DNA of 64,000 nucleotides from Bacteroidales bacterium. GTDB lineage: Bacteria > Bacteroidota > Bacteroidia > Bacteroidales > JAQUTK01. Position numbers and translations under genes: made by a program. The stretch spans positions 62,001 to 126,000 of the forward strand of contig JAQUTK010000002.1 of the NCBI GenBank assembly GCA_028709785.1. The letters run 5' to 3'. Below the pieces are notes generated by a model, which did no database searches, was not told the DNA's origin, and saw nothing but the letters and a program-made list of their open reading frames with translations. Positions 35,787 to 45,416 of this stretch are shown here, one piece after another (positions within the stretch are counted from its first letter, which is position 1; every line of letters starts with the position of its first letter).

Positions 35787-36569
35787 TCAGAAACTCCAGT
35801 TGCTGAGCCTGACTTTGCTTTCAATCGCTTCTTCCAGATCATCCGGAAGAACCGGAAAAAAATCTATTCCGGTTATCATTTCAATACGATCAACAGGGAC
35901 CGCATAGGAAGAAAGTGGCTCTCTTTCGTTACTATTGTTCATCAGAAAAGCAATACACTTTGGCTTTCCGGTATAAAGAGAAAGAATGATTTTAAAAAAC
36001 TGAGCCGGAACGGCAATGCGGTTTAGTCCAATGGTTTGATACCCCTCTTTGACTACCGGACCGGATATAACAATCAGTGCGCTATCCTGGGCTGCCCATT
36101 GCCGCACTCTCATTTCGAGTTGATTCCATCGCACGGAGTTTAGTTTGGAGTTTTGAGGACAGATATTTGAAAAGTAAAAGCATTCCAATTGTGCTTCCAT
36201 ATCATACCTCATGTCAGCACTTGGGGCAAGATGTCCCCGATCATAGCCGGAGCGTCTGTAATCAGCATCAACAGCACTGTTTCTTCCAAGAAGAGGATCC
36301 GGACGAAAGTTATTTTTCCGCCTCACCCTATTGATAAGCTCCTCTCTTGTGAGTTCGTAGGCCACCCAGTTGGCAATGCGCCATGTCGGATTAAAAGAGA
36401 GCCTGTATGCCTTGTGTTCGAGGATAATCTCATGAGTTCCGGCTTGTGAAGCGGGGGCATACATCCGGTCGGCACGCATCGCTTGTCGTTCCGGTTGTTT
36501 AGAAAAGCAAGATACGGAAGCCAACAACAGCCACAATAGCAACAAGGTTTTTCCAAAAAAGCGGCTCAT
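35787..36569 (-). CDS. Exported DNA/RNA non-specific endonuclease
   Basis: 260 residues from ATG 36569, preferred over 36647 because it begins a signal peptide (GKTLLLLWLLLASVSC, possibly lipidated at the Cys). NUC1/EndoG-type beta-beta-alpha-metal nuclease. The DRGH motif is SGYDRGHLAPSADM with the catalytic His, and the metal Asn is in FYFSNICPQNSKLN. The active domain spans about 75-250. Secreted nucleases of this kind scavenge nucleic acids or degrade extracellular traps; the choice is inference. Isolated gene. Confidence 0.92.
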   Translation of the reverse strand: MSRFFGKTLLLLWLLLASVSCFSKQPERQAMRADRMYAPASQAGTHEIILEHKAYRLSFNPTWRIANWVAYELTREELINRVRRKNNFRPDPLLGRNSAVDADYRRSGYDRGHLAPSADMRYDMEAQLECFYFSNICPQNSKLNSVRWNQLEMRVRQWAAQDSALIVISGPVVKEGYQTIGLNRIAVPAQFFKIILSLYTGKPKCIAFLMNNSNEREPLSSYAVPVDRIEMITGIDFFPVLPDDLEEAIESKVRLSNWSF

Positions 36570-37134
36570 CTGTAAGCCCTTTGTGGAACAAACAAGCTGA
36601 AGCTGTTTGCTAAAGGCATGCGTGAAATAAAAGCACCTTCTTTTCATACCAGATCATTTGCTCTATTGCGTTTGACATCGGTTCATATCGGCATGCATAA
36701 ACATCTGTTTCTGCTTGACCATTTATACGGTCGTTTGTATCGTTTCACAATTGTGAAACGATACAAACAACCGTATGTTTTGATCCTTATATACGGACGA
36801 AAATACTCATCGATAAGCATGTTTTGCTACGGACGTCGGGGAACTTCTGACGGGAACTCCTTCTGAGAATATTATTTTTTTATTTTCATTTTGCAAAAGG
36901 GCGGAACTCTTGATTTCAATGCACCAAGTGCACCAAGACATGCCTTACAATATGCTCTAAGGCTTTTTGACCTTTCTCTTTTTTACTTGCTCGGTTGATA
37001 ATTGCTTCCATTTTTGTTTGCTCCGAGGCTTTTTGTACCATTTATGGTTGAATAACAGAGGCCGGTAGCTTCCAAAATAAAACGAGATTCATTCCAAACG
37101 GTACAGAGTCGCAAAAAGAGAACGTTTGAACTGA
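36570..37134. other. Intergenic region between nuclease and GHL10 genes
   Basis: 565 bp. It holds the 52-bp palindrome at 36725-36776. On the minus strand, 36916-37041 is an open frame of 41 codons starting ATG, directly after a TAA in the same frame. It has no visible promoter box or family likeness, so I do not call it a gene. The short direct repeat GCACCAAGTGCACCAAG at 36921 lies at its 3' end. I see no other feature. Confidence 0.6.
36725..36776. repeat. 52-bp intergenic palindrome with zero loop
   Basis: Arms of 26 nt (36725-36750 and 36751-36776) are complementary at 25 of 26 positions and meet directly at the centre CACAATTGTG. The central 20 bp contain CGTTTCAC and GTGAAACG. No T-tract. 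It can extrude as a cruciform but is not shaped like an intrinsic terminator. Confidence 0.85.
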
Positions 37135-38682
37135 TCAGAGTTTGACTTTGATCAGCACACCTTTGCTTTCATTATGGAGACGATCAAAAGCAGTCACCAC
37201 ATATTTGTACTTCTTCTTTCCGTCCTTGAAAGGAAGAGCATATTTGTTTTCTGTCGTCACAGAGACTATTTTGCTCGGATTATCCAGATCAATCTTCTCA
37301 TCCTCCTTGAAACGATAGACGCAATAATTCGTTTGTCGGTTCATCTGATTCTTTTGATTGTCCGCTTTCCATTGCAGTATATATCCCTCTTTTTCCCAGA
37401 TGGCCTTAAGTTTCTTAACAGCAGACGGAGCTTTGTCATCCAGTTCGCTGATCACCGGAACAAAGGCGGGGAAGCGGTGGTAATGATTGGAAAGACTATC
37501 TAGTATGCCTCCCAGATTGTTTTGCATCATCTCTCCCGACCAGAAGCAGTTTCCTGCAATACGATCGTTTTTGCGAACTTCATTCATCTTTCGGGTTAGC
37601 TGATTCATTCCGTCGTATACAGGGTCATCCACTTTCGTTGTGCGTGAGATATCCTGTCCGATGTACAATGTTTTGTTTTCATTATTCTTTGCCCACCATT
37701 TCACCAATGTAGTGTAGTCGGCTTTGGCGTGCCCTACTTCCCAGTAAACCTGCGGAATATTATAATCTATCCATCCTTTCTGTACCCACAGTAATACATC
37801 TGCATATAGATCGTGATAGTTTGTCAAACCATTTGTTTCACTGCCACTTCCATCAGGAGTATTTTTCTTATTGCGGTAAATTCCAAAGGGGCTGATACCG
37901 AATTTTACCCATGGCTTGACCGATTTGATGGCATAACTCAGCTGTTCGATCAGCAGGTTGACATTGTTACGTCGCCAGTCTTCCAGACGGTCTTTCGAGA
38001 ATCCCTGTCCGGGACCATAATTTTGAAAGCATTCTTTATCAGGAAAAGCCTCTCCGGCCACGGGATACGGATAAAAATAATCATCCATGTGGATGGCATC
38101 CACGTCATAACGCGTCACAATATCCTTCACCACCTCGCAGATGAAGCTACGGCTCCACGGTTCACCCGGCTGAAAATAGATCTGCGTCCCATATTTGATA
38201 AAATACTCAGGATGTTTGTAATAGATATGATCTTTTGAGAATGTTTCGTTTCGGGTCGTTGCCACGCGATAGGGATTCAACCAGGCGTGCAGTTCCATGT
38301 TGCGCTTGTGGCATTCAGCAACCATAAACTCCAGCGGATCCCATTCAGGAGAGGGAGCCACACCTTGTTTGCCCGTGAGATATTTGCTCCACGGTTCCAG
38401 ATCTGATTTATAGAAAGCATCAGCTTGTGGACGCACCTGAAAGATGATTGCATTAATGCCCGATTGCTGATAAACGTCCAGTTGTTGGCGCAGATAGCTT
38501 CGCATCTCATCCGGTGTTTGATTACGGAATACGCCGTTTCCAACGGTATGCATCCATACGCCACGAAATTCCCGTTTGGGATAGTTTTGATAATTTACGC
38601 CGGCTGATTGATAAAGTTTATGAGTACAGGAACTCCCGATGAGTACCAGACAAAGAAGAGTGCTAAGTATTAAGTGCTTCAT
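37135..38682 (-). CDS. GHL10-type (DUF187) glycoside hydrolase-like lipoprotein
   Basis: 515 residues from ATG 38682, starting a signal peptide with lipobox LIGSSC. A TIM-barrel of the glycosyl-hydrolase-like 10 family follows: KREFRGVWMHTVGNG, AIIFQVRPQADAFY, ELHAWLNPYRV and HMDDYFYPYP (acidic active-site region). A fibronectin-like beta domain forms about the last 100 residues. Relatives such as YngK/DUF187 are thought to act on peptidoglycan or glycosaminoglycan-like chains; substrate not proven. Membrane-attached on the outer or inner membrane. Own promoter at 38722-38729. Confidence 0.9.
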   Translation of the reverse strand: MKHLILSTLLCLVLIGSSCTHKLYQSAGVNYQNYPKREFRGVWMHTVGNGVFRNQTPDEMRSYLRQQLDVYQQSGINAIIFQVRPQADAFYKSDLEPWSKYLTGKQGVAPSPEWDPLEFMVAECHKRNMELHAWLNPYRVATTRNETFSKDHIYYKHPEYFIKYGTQIYFQPGEPWSRSFICEVVKDIVTRYDVDAIHMDDYFYPYPVAGEAFPDKECFQNYGPGQGFSKDRLEDWRRNNVNLLIEQLSYAIKSVKPWVKFGISPFGIYRNKKNTPDGSGSETNGLTNYHDLYADVLLWVQKGWIDYNIPQVYWEVGHAKADYTTLVKWWAKNNENKTLYIGQDISRTTKVDDPVYDGMNQLTRKMNEVRKNDRIAGNCFWSGEMMQNNLGGILDSLSNHYHRFPAFVPVISELDDKAPSAVKKLKAIWEKEGYILQWKADNQKNQMNRQTNYCVYRFKEDEKIDLDNPSKIVSVTTENKYALPFKDGKKKYKYVVTAFDRLHNESKGVLIKVKL

Positions 38683-38721
38683 TCTTACAAGTGATTCGGT
38701 ATTATTTGATCTTTTACAACG

Positions 38722-38729
38722 CAAAACTA
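38722..38729 (-). promoter_or_regulatory. -7 promoter box of the GHL10 lipoprotein gene
   Basis: TAGTTTTG on the minus strand, 40 nt upstream of ATG 38682, divergent from the uvrA box. Confidence 0.5.
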
Positions 38730-38752
38730 CAAAATAAAGTCAAGATATGCAT

Positions 38753-38760
38753 TATCTTTG
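38753..38760 (+). promoter_or_regulatory. -7 promoter box of uvrA
   Basis: TATCTTTG, 20 nt upstream of the uvrA ATG. Confidence 0.5.
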
Positions 38761-38779
38761 CAGGTTGAAAGAATAAAAA

Positions 38780-41575
38780 ATGGAGAAAGATCAGATTCAC
38801 ATAAAAGGAGCGAGAGTCAATAATCTAAAGAATATTGAAGTCAAGATTCCACGCAATAAGATTGTAGTTATTACCGGACTTTCGGGTTCGGGAAAGTCTT
38901 CTTTGGCTTTTGATACGATGTATGCAGAGGGCCAGCGAAGATATGTGGAAAGTCTCTCTTCGTATGCACGCCAGTTTCTCGGACGGATGAGCCGACCGGA
39001 AGTAGATTTTATCCGGGGCATTCCTCCGGCAATTGCCATTCAGCAAAAAGTGAATACGAGCAATACGCGCTCTACGGTGGGCACTTCCACGGAGATATAT
39101 GAATACATCCGTCTTCTTTTTGCGCGTATTGGCAAGACATTCTCTCCCATCTCCGGTAATTTGGTTCAAAAACACCAGGTGGAAGATCTGATTACCTGTA
39201 TGCAAAGCTATCCGGAGGAGACGAAATACGCGTTATTCAGTCCGATAGAATTGAACGGGGAGCGTAGTATTGAGTCCTCTTTAAAAGCGTTGCAACAACA
39301 GGGATTTAACCGTATTGAGGTGGAAGGGAAACTCTTCCGTATAGAAGAAGTTCTCCTGTTTCCGGAGCTACTGACCGGCAAAGAGGTGTTGCTGCTTATC
39401 GACAGACTCTCTTCCGGCAAGGACAAAGAGAGTATCAGCCGCCTGTTTGACTCAGCAGAAACGGCCTTTTATCAAGGAAAAGGAGAGTGCCATCTTCATT
39501 TCTATATCTCCGAGGATCAGGTTGTCAAACACGTTTTCTCGCGACGGTTTGAACTTGACGGCATGAGCTTTGAGGAGCCGACCGACCTGATGTTCAATTT
39601 TAATTCACCATTGGGAGCTTGTCCTACCTGTAAAGGTTTCGGTGATGTGATTGGTATTGATGAAGATCTGGTCGTTCCCAATCAGACGTTATCGGTCTAT
39701 GAAGACTGTGTTGTTTGTTGGAAAGGCGAAAAGATGAGCGAATTCAAGAAAGAGATCATTCTGAATGCCGATAAGGTGGGCTTCCCTATTCATAAACCTT
39801 ATTTCCAACTGACCGGCGAACAAAAATCGCTGCTTTGGAAAGGTTGTTCCTACTTCGCGGGTATAGATGGTTTCTTCAAATTCCTGGAAGAGAACCAATA
39901 CAAGATTCAGTACCGAGTGATGAATTCCCGTTTCAGAGGTAAAACGATTTGTCCCGATTGCAATGGAACACGTCTGAAACCGGAAGCTCAATATGTCAGG
40001 GTCGGTGGAAAGTCTGTCACCGAATTGGTTCTCATGCCCATATCCGAACTCCAGGAATTCTTTCTGACACTTGATCTTGATTCGCACGATGCTGCTGTAG
40101 CTAAACGACTGATGACTGAGATAAAAAACCGAATTCGTTTCCTGATGGATGTCGGACTGGGTTATCTAACCCTCAATCGCGTCTCTTCTTCTCTTTCGGG
40201 AGGAGAGAGTCAGCGAATCAATCTGGCGACCTCTTTGGGAAGCACATTGGTCGGATCGCTTTATATATTGGATGAGCCCAGTATAGGACTTCATCCCAGA
40301 GATACAGCGCTTCTGATTCACGTATTGCAGCAATTGAAAGATTTGGGTAATACAGTTGTGGTGGTGGAGCATGACGAAGAGATTATCCGGGCTGCAGACT
40401 ATATCATTGACATTGGTCCGCAAGCCGGTCGCTTAGGAGGAAATATTGTGTATGAAGGAGATATGTCCAACCTGACTCCCGGAACAGAAAGTCATACCGT
40501 TCGCTATTTGCTGGGAGAAGAAAAAATAGAGATTCCCCCTGTTCGCCGTAAATGGAACAACTATGTCAAGGTTTGCGGTGCGTTGCAGAACAACCTGAAG
40601 AATATTGAAGTAAAGTTTCCTCTGGGCATCATGACTGTGGTAACCGGTGTCAGCGGATCCGGAAAATCCTCTTTGGTACGTGATATCTTATACAATGGAC
40701 TGAAGCGACGTCTTTCCGGTAGTCTGGAGAAGACAGGACGTATGGGTTGCTTTGAAGGAGACCTCTCTTTAATCACCAATATTGAGTTTGTCAATCAGAA
40801 TCCGATTGGCAAATCTTCCCGGTCCAATCCGGTAACTTACCTAAAGGCTTTTGATGATATCCGAAGCTTGTTTGCCTCTCAACCGCTTGCCAAGCAGATG
40901 GGATTTACTCCCGCGCATTTCTCTTTCAATGTGGATGGCGGCCGGTGTGAAGAGTGTAAGGGAGAGGGTACTGTTACCGTTGAGATGCAGTTTATGGCCG
41001 ATATCACTCTTGAATGTGATAGTTGTCATGGCAAACGGTTTAAGAGTGATGTCCTGGATGTTCTGTATAATGGAAAGAATATCAGTGATATATTGGATAT
41101 GACTGTCAACCAGGCAATAGAGTTCTTTGATAGTAAAGGTCCAATGGAAAAGAAGATCACTAAAAACATTCTCCCCTTGCAAGAGGTTGGTTTGGGTTAT
41201 ATCAAACTCGGACAGGCCTCCTCAACTCTTTCCGGAGGAGAAAGCCAGCGAGTCAAGTTGGCGTGGTTTTTAAGTCAGGAGAGTGAAGAAAAGGAGATTC
41301 TTATCTTTGACGAACCGACCACCGGTCTTCATTTTCATGATATAAATACCCTACTCAAAGCATTTAACCGGCTTATCGGCAAGGGGCATACGATTATTAT
41401 CATCGAACACAATCTGGAAGTGATCAAATGTGCTGATTATATCATTGATTTAGGTCCGGAAGGAGGAATAGATGGTGGTCATCTTGTTTGTGCGGGCACA
41501 CCGGAAGAGGTCGCACAACGCAAGGAGTCATACACTGGACAATGGCTTGCAAAAGTTCTGAATAGCAATAAATAA
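38780..41575 (+). CDS. uvrA: Excinuclease ABC subunit UvrA
   Basis: 931 residues, normal length. Two ABC-type ATPase modules: Walker [13 protein letters not shown] (33-44) and [13 protein letters not shown], signature [14 protein letters not shown] and [14 protein letters not shown]. Zinc-binding Cys pairs lie in CPTCKGFG and [16 protein letters not shown]. It binds UvrB and scans DNA for bulky lesions in nucleotide excision repair. The block [16 protein letters not shown] differs from the usual UvrA1 GLSPVISIEQ and recalls a second Bacteroidota paralogue, so the genome may have another uvrA; this is inference. Single-gene unit with its own promoter. Confidence 0.95.
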   Translation: MEKDQIHIKGARVNNLKNIEVKIPRNKIVVITGLSGSGKSSLAFDTMYAEGQRRYVESLSSYARQFLGRMSRPEVDFIRGIPPAIAIQQKVNTSNTRSTVGTSTEIYEYIRLLFARIGKTFSPISGNLVQKHQVEDLITCMQSYPEETKYALFSPIELNGERSIESSLKALQQQGFNRIEVEGKLFRIEEVLLFPELLTGKEVLLLIDRLSSGKDKESISRLFDSAETAFYQGKGECHLHFYISEDQVVKHVFSRRFELDGMSFEEPTDLMFNFNSPLGACPTCKGFGDVIGIDEDLVVPNQTLSVYEDCVVCWKGEKMSEFKKEIILNADKVGFPIHKPYFQLTGEQKSLLWKGCSYFAGIDGFFKFLEENQYKIQYRVMNSRFRGKTICPDCNGTRLKPEAQYVRVGGKSVTELVLMPISELQEFFLTLDLDSHDAAVAKRLMTEIKNRIRFLMDVGLGYLTLNRVSSSLSGGESQRINLATSLGSTLVGSLYILDEPSIGLHPRDTALLIHVLQQLKDLGNTVVVVEHDEEIIRAADYIIDIGPQAGRLGGNIVYEGDMSNLTPGTESHTVRYLLGEEKIEIPPVRRKWNNYVKVCGALQNNLKNIEVKFPLGIMTVVTGVSGSGKSSLVRDILYNGLKRRLSGSLEKTGRMGCFEGDLSLITNIEFVNQNPIGKSSRSNPVTYLKAFDDIRSLFASQPLAKQMGFTPAHFSFNVDGGRCEECKGEGTVTVEMQFMADITLECDSCHGKRFKSDVLDVLYNGKNISDILDMTVNQAIEFFDSKGPMEKKITKNILPLQEVGLGYIKLGQASSTLSGGESQRVKLAWFLSQESEEKEILIFDEPTTGLHFHDINTLLKAFNRLIGKGHTIIIIEHNLEVIKCADYIIDLGPEGGIDGGHLVCAGTPEEVAQRKESYTGQWLAKVLNSNK

Positions 41576-41587
41576 GAACGGATGAGG

Positions 41588-42691
41588 TCAGACAAAGCGG
41601 TTGAGTGCATCAATGACACGCGTAATCTCTTCCGCGGTATGCACAGGACTGAGCGGCAAACTTAATACTTCGTTATGAATCTTTTCAGTGACTGGGAAAG
41701 AGAGGCTTTTCCACTCCTTATAGGCCTCTTGCAGATGCGGTGGCTTCGGATAGTGTATCTGAGTCTCAATTCCTTCGTCTTTTAGCCACAACTGCAACTG
41801 ATCGCGTAGTTCCGGCACGCGAAGGGCAAAGATGTGAAACACATGGCCCTCACGGCATGGATATTCGGGGACGATCATACGCGGATTATGAATTTCTCTG
41901 ATATATCGTTCGGCATACGCTCTGCGCACTTCGTTGTCTTTGTCGAGTCGCTTCAGTTTCAACCGCAGCACGGCCGCTTGAATCTCATCCATCCGACTGT
42001 TGATTCCTTTGTACAGATGTGTATATTTGGTCAACGAGCCATAATTGGACAAAGCCCTGACAACCTTAGCCAGATCGGCGTCATTAGTCATTACAGCTCC
42101 GGCATCACTGAGAGCACCCAGATTCTTTCCCGGATAGAAGCTAAAGGCGGCGGCATCGCCTAAGTTGCCTGCCTTTTTCCCTTTATAAATAGCACCGTGT
42201 GCTTGGGCACTATCTTCCACCAGTTTCAGATGATGCCGTTTGGCAAGGATCGTAATCGGATCCATCGCACAGACGCGACCATACAGATGAACCGCCATAA
42301 TCGCTTTTGTGCGAGGAGTGATCAACGCTTCAATCTTCTCTTCATCCAGCAGAAAAGTATCAAGACGGGGTTCGCAAAGCACAGGAGTCAGTCCGCAACG
42401 GGTAATTGCCAGAATGGATGCAATATAGGTATTTGCGGGCACGATTATTTCGTCTCCGGGTTGCATGACTCCCATTTCCATATAGCCGGAAAATATCAGC
42501 GTCAGGGCATCCAGTCCGTTGCCGACTCCGACACAGAAGTTTGTTCCGCAATAGGCCGCAAACTCTTCTTCAAAAGCCTTCTTTTCTTCTCCGAAAAGAT
42601 ACCACCCCGACTGAACAACCTTCTCAATGGTTGCGGACAACTCCGGTTGAAAGGAGTCGGAGACTTTTTTAAGTTCGAGATAGTTTACCAT
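41588..42691 (-). CDS. DegT/DnrJ/EryC1 sugar aminotransferase (FdtB-like)
   Basis: 367 residues, PLP-dependent. The Schiff-base Lys is in [16 protein letters not shown], with the substrate-side [14 protein letters not shown] and [13 protein letters not shown] blocks. Members of this group aminate dTDP-3-keto-6-deoxyhexoses at C3. Directly preceded in the same unit by an acyltransferase and two FdtA-like ketoisomerases, so the pathway dTDP-glucose to dTDP-3-amino-3,6-dideoxy sugar is likely. The nucleotide-activation genes rmlA/rmlB are not here. Last gene of the unit. Confidence 0.9.
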   Translation of the reverse strand: MVNYLELKKVSDSFQPELSATIEKVVQSGWYLFGEEKKAFEEEFAAYCGTNFCVGVGNGLDALTLIFSGYMEMGVMQPGDEIIVPANTYIASILAITRCGLTPVLCEPRLDTFLLDEEKIEALITPRTKAIMAVHLYGRVCAMDPITILAKRHHLKLVEDSAQAHGAIYKGKKAGNLGDAAAFSFYPGKNLGALSDAGAVMTNDADLAKVVRALSNYGSLTKYTHLYKGINSRMDEIQAAVLRLKLKRLDKDNEVRRAYAERYIREIHNPRMIVPEYPCREGHVFHIFALRVPELRDQLQLWLKDEGIETQIHYPKPPHLQEAYKEWKSLSFPVTEKIHNEVLSLPLSPVHTAEEITRVIDALNRFV

Positions 42692-42697
42692 GGCTAC

Positions 42698-43633
42698 TCA
42701 GAATTTTATTTCGTAGGTATCGTAATTGATGGCCCTGCCTCCAAAACCTTCTTTCTGAAAGAGCAGACCTTCATTGAGCACTGTGCCGCCATCTTCTACA
42801 GAGACGCCAAAATCAATGAAAGGGAAGTCTGTGTAAAAAGAGTGAATGAGTGTATCAAAGAGGAGATCTAAAGCTCCTGAGTTCCTTCCTGTTTCATTTG
42901 TAGCAATATATTGAATATGTGCCACCTCTTTGCAGAGATAGACGACACATCCTCCGATCAGAACCGAATCTTTAAAGACGCCTACCAAACGGATCTCTTT
43001 CGGGAAACGGATCTGAAGTAGTAGCATCTCTTCCAGCGAGTGAACCGGAGTTGTCTGATGTCTGGCGATCAGATTCTCGGTGAGAATTGTCCAGAAAGGT
43101 GCATATGCTTCCGTTTCAGCAACCGAAAGTCCCTCTCTCTTTGCCAGAGCCACCCCTCTTTTACGGAGCGTCTTGAAAGGAAGAGCTTTTCCGCCGGGCA
43201 ATGCCGAAGACATTTTTCGTTCCACGAGCGTGGCGTTGTTTCTGAACAAAGCGTATAAGTCTTCTCCGCAAGGATAACGGTGATAGATGGATGGAATCGT
43301 GTGATAGATCAGATTCTTTACTCCGTAGGTTGTTTTCAGTGTGTGAAGCAGCAGTTCGAAGCATTTCAAGACCAGTACTCCCCCGGTATTATCAGCCAGA
43401 ATCAGACCGCCGTAGGTCAGTCCCTGATGCGAGTGATAGGTAGTACCGTTCAGATTGCCCGGCAGTACGGCAATGTACGTAGTGCCCTCCATAAAGAGAA
43501 ACGAACAATCCGCAAAACGATCCGCATGATAATCCATGTATTCTCTCTTGAGCAGAAAGGTGCCGTTGCGGGAATGCTCGACAAAGTCATTCCAGACGTC
43601 ATGAAGACTCTCTATATAGCGTATTATCTGCAT
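42698..43633 (-). CDS. GNAT-like acyltransferase of the amino-sugar cluster
   Basis: 311 residues, GNAT fold of FemAB-like length with a duplicated core. Blocks seen: TYHSHQGLTYGGLI, a Lys/Arg-rich middle (LPFKTLRKRGVALAKREGL) and GGCVVYLCKEVAHIQYIATNETGRNSGALDLLFD near the acyl-CoA site. It lies between the FdtA-like cupin and the aminotransferase, with a 10-nt overlap with the former. N-acylation of the new C3 amine is the expected step, though known FdtC enzymes have a beta-helix fold, so this would be a different solution. Confidence 0.75.
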   Translation of the reverse strand: MQIIRYIESLHDVWNDFVEHSRNGTFLLKREYMDYHADRFADCSFLFMEGTTYIAVLPGNLNGTTYHSHQGLTYGGLILADNTGGVLVLKCFELLLHTLKTTYGVKNLIYHTIPSIYHRYPCGEDLYALFRNNATLVERKMSSALPGGKALPFKTLRKRGVALAKREGLSVAETEAYAPFWTILTENLIARHQTTPVHSLEEMLLLQIRFPKEIRLVGVFKDSVLIGGCVVYLCKEVAHIQYIATNETGRNSGALDLLFDTLIHSFYTDFPFIDFGVSVEDGGTVLNEGLLFQKEGFGGRAINYDTYEIKF

Positions 43634-44049
43634 CCCTTTTGTCTTTTGAAGTCTTCATACTCTTCCAGATAATCATCCGCCTGATATAGTTCAGAGGCGA
43701 GCACCAGACAGACTGCTCCCGAAGAAAAGTCATGCAGTTCGCGCCAGATACCCGGCACAATCAGTAAAGCAACATCCGGACGATTTAACCGCACAGTTTT
43801 CTGATTTGTTCCATCATCCAGCAAGACATCAAAACTGCCACAAGCTGCGATCACGTATTGGTATAACTGTCGGTGAGCATGGCCTCCCCGGGATGCTCCC
43901 GAAGGAATGTCATACGTATAATAGACCCGTTTAATATCAAAAGAAAGGTCTTTACTGCTATTCAGAGCAGTCAGATTACCGGCCCGGTTATGCTCTTTAG
44001 GCAGTGAAACAAGTTGGCAATCAGTGAGAGTTGATTGTAAGAAAGTCAT
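43624..44049 (-). CDS. FdtA/QdtA-type dTDP-6-deoxyhexose 3,4-ketoisomerase (complete active site)
   Basis: 141 residues, single cupin. Matches FdtA along its length: FDIKRVYYTYDIPSG, RGGHAHRQLYQYV and IWRELHDFSSGAVCLVLAS. Both His of the HAH motif (His57, His59), which serve in acid-base catalysis in FdtA, are present. It converts dTDP-4-keto-6-deoxyglucose to the 3-keto isomer. Overlaps the other cupin (4 nt, ATGA) and the acyltransferase (10 nt). Confidence 0.88.
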   Translation of the reverse strand: MTFLQSTLTDCQLVSLPKEHNRAGNLTALNSSKDLSFDIKRVYYTYDIPSGASRGGHAHRQLYQYVIAACGSFDVLLDDGTNQKTVRLNRPDVALLIVPGIWRELHDFSSGAVCLVLASELYQADDYLEEYEDFKRQKGCR

Positions 44050-44462
44050 CTTATCGCCTCCTTCCTGAGATTTACAAAGTCATGAAAGTCCCACACATAA
44101 TCATCCGGATCATATGCCGTTGAGGATAGCACCATACAGATGGCGTTGGTGGAGAAGTTTTCGATATTTCTCCACGTCATTCGCGGAACAAACAAACCAT
44201 AATAGGAACGGTTGAGAGAGAAGCGGTGTTCCTCTTTTCCATCGTGCAGCACCACATCAAAACTTCCTGATAAAGCCACGATAACTTCCTCCTGACAGCG
44301 AAAGGCATGACCACCTCTGCACTCCCCACCCGGCACATCATAGATCCAGTAGGTGCGTGCAATTTTAAAAGGAACATGGTTATTCTCTTCTATAAACGAC
44401 AGATTACCCCGTTCGTCTTCAATCTTAGGAAGCTGCAAGATGCAGGCATTAGGTGTTTTCAT
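44046..44462 (-). CDS. FdtA-like cupin with altered active-site motif
   Basis: 138 residues, cupin paralogue of the neighbouring ketoisomerase (roughly a third identical by eye; shared FKIARTYWIYDVPGG, SGSFDVVLHDGK and ENFSTNAICMVLSS). The FdtA HAH motif is HAF here (RGGHAFRCQEE, Phe54), so one catalytic His is lost. It may act as an inactive partner, as an epimerase variant or on a different sugar. First cupin of the cassette, with ATGA overlap to the complete one. A weak inverted repeat, GAAAGCC with GGCTTTC at 44476-44509, lies just upstream. Confidence 0.85.
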   Translation of the reverse strand: MKTPNACILQLPKIEDERGNLSFIEENNHVPFKIARTYWIYDVPGGECRGGHAFRCQEEVIVALSGSFDVVLHDGKEEHRFSLNRSYYGLFVPRMTWRNIENFSTNAICMVLSSTAYDPDDYVWDFHDFVNLRKEAIR

Positions 44463-44513
44463 GATCTATTAACGGGAAAGCCTCCGAATATAGTATAAAC
44501 GGGGCTTTCAACT

Positions 44514-45404
44514 TTATTTTACCTTGATATGATCAAACCCTTCGCCATACACACCAATTACCGCACTCTGCGAGATGAAAGCGTTCGGATCGAGGTCTTT
44601 TACCAGTCGGAAAATCGTCGTTGACTCCCGCTTCTTGGCAAGTACAAACATCACTTTTACTCCTTGTCCGGTGTAGAGTCCGGTACCGTCGAGCACGGTG
44701 ACTCCCCGGTGCAGATCCTTGTTGATACGCCGGCCAATGCGCTCATACTCCTTCGATACGATGAAGAACTGTACAGACTGACGGGCACTGTTGACCACCA
44801 GATCCAACACAAAGCTACTGATAGCGAGGGTAACAACACCATAGAGCACATTTTCCCAACGATGAAACACAAAGAAACTGGACGAGATGACAAAGATATC
44901 AAAGAAAAGAATGACTCTTCCCAAGGTGATATCCCTGTATTTGTTGATGATGGCGGCGATGATATCCGTGCCTCCTGTGCTGCCGTTAGAGATAAAGGCC
45001 AGACCAATACCCGTACCACAAAAGAAGGCTCCGATCACACTCGCCATAAAAGGATCTATCTGCATGACTACTCCAACGGTAAGCTTTTGAAGCAGAGAAG
45101 TAAGAAAGGTCAGCATAAATACGGCAAAGATCGTTTTGATGCTAAACCGAAAGCCCATGATCTTCAGTGCCAGCATCAACAGGAAGGCGTTGATGCCAAA
45201 ATAGACATATTGCACGGGAATGGCGTGACTTGAGGCGAAGTAGACCAGCGAAGCCACACCCGCCACGCCACCGGTAGTAATGTCATTAGGCAGCAAAAAC
45301 AGGATCCATCCGATTGCATAACAAAGTAATCCGATGGTAATCATGAAGTAGTCATGCGCTTCCCGCATCACTACCTGCCAGGTGGGCAACGTTAATCCTT
45401 TCAT
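44514..45404 (-). CDS. YitT family membrane protein
   Basis: 296 residues. Five to six membrane segments in two DUF161-type repeats (e.g. DYFMITIGLLCYAIGWILF and NGSTGGTDIIAAIINKY), then a C-terminal DUF2179 domain (about 215-290; GTGLYTGQGVKVMFVLAKKRE). Inner-membrane protein of unknown transport or regulatory function. It lies 12 nt downstream of leuS on the same strand and 51 nt upstream of the amino-sugar genes, so it may belong to a leuS-led transcript. Confidence 0.9.
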   Translation of the reverse strand: MKGLTLPTWQVVMREAHDYFMITIGLLCYAIGWILFLLPNDITTGGVAGVASLVYFASSHAIPVQYVYFGINAFLLMLALKIMGFRFSIKTIFAVFMLTFLTSLLQKLTVGVVMQIDPFMASVIGAFFCGTGIGLAFISNGSTGGTDIIAAIINKYRDITLGRVILFFDIFVISSSFFVFHRWENVLYGVVTLAISSFVLDLVVNSARQSVQFFIVSKEYERIGRRINKDLHRGVTVLDGTGLYTGQGVKVMFVLAKKRESTTIFRLVKDLDPNAFISQSAVIGVYGEGFDHIKVK

Positions 45405-45416
45405 ACGTTTGTGTTA

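Noticed and set aside
36916-37041. 41-codon minus-strand open frame
   Set aside because: It has an ATG and a Lys/Glu/His-rich product, but no promoter box or homology; kept only as part of the intergenic description.
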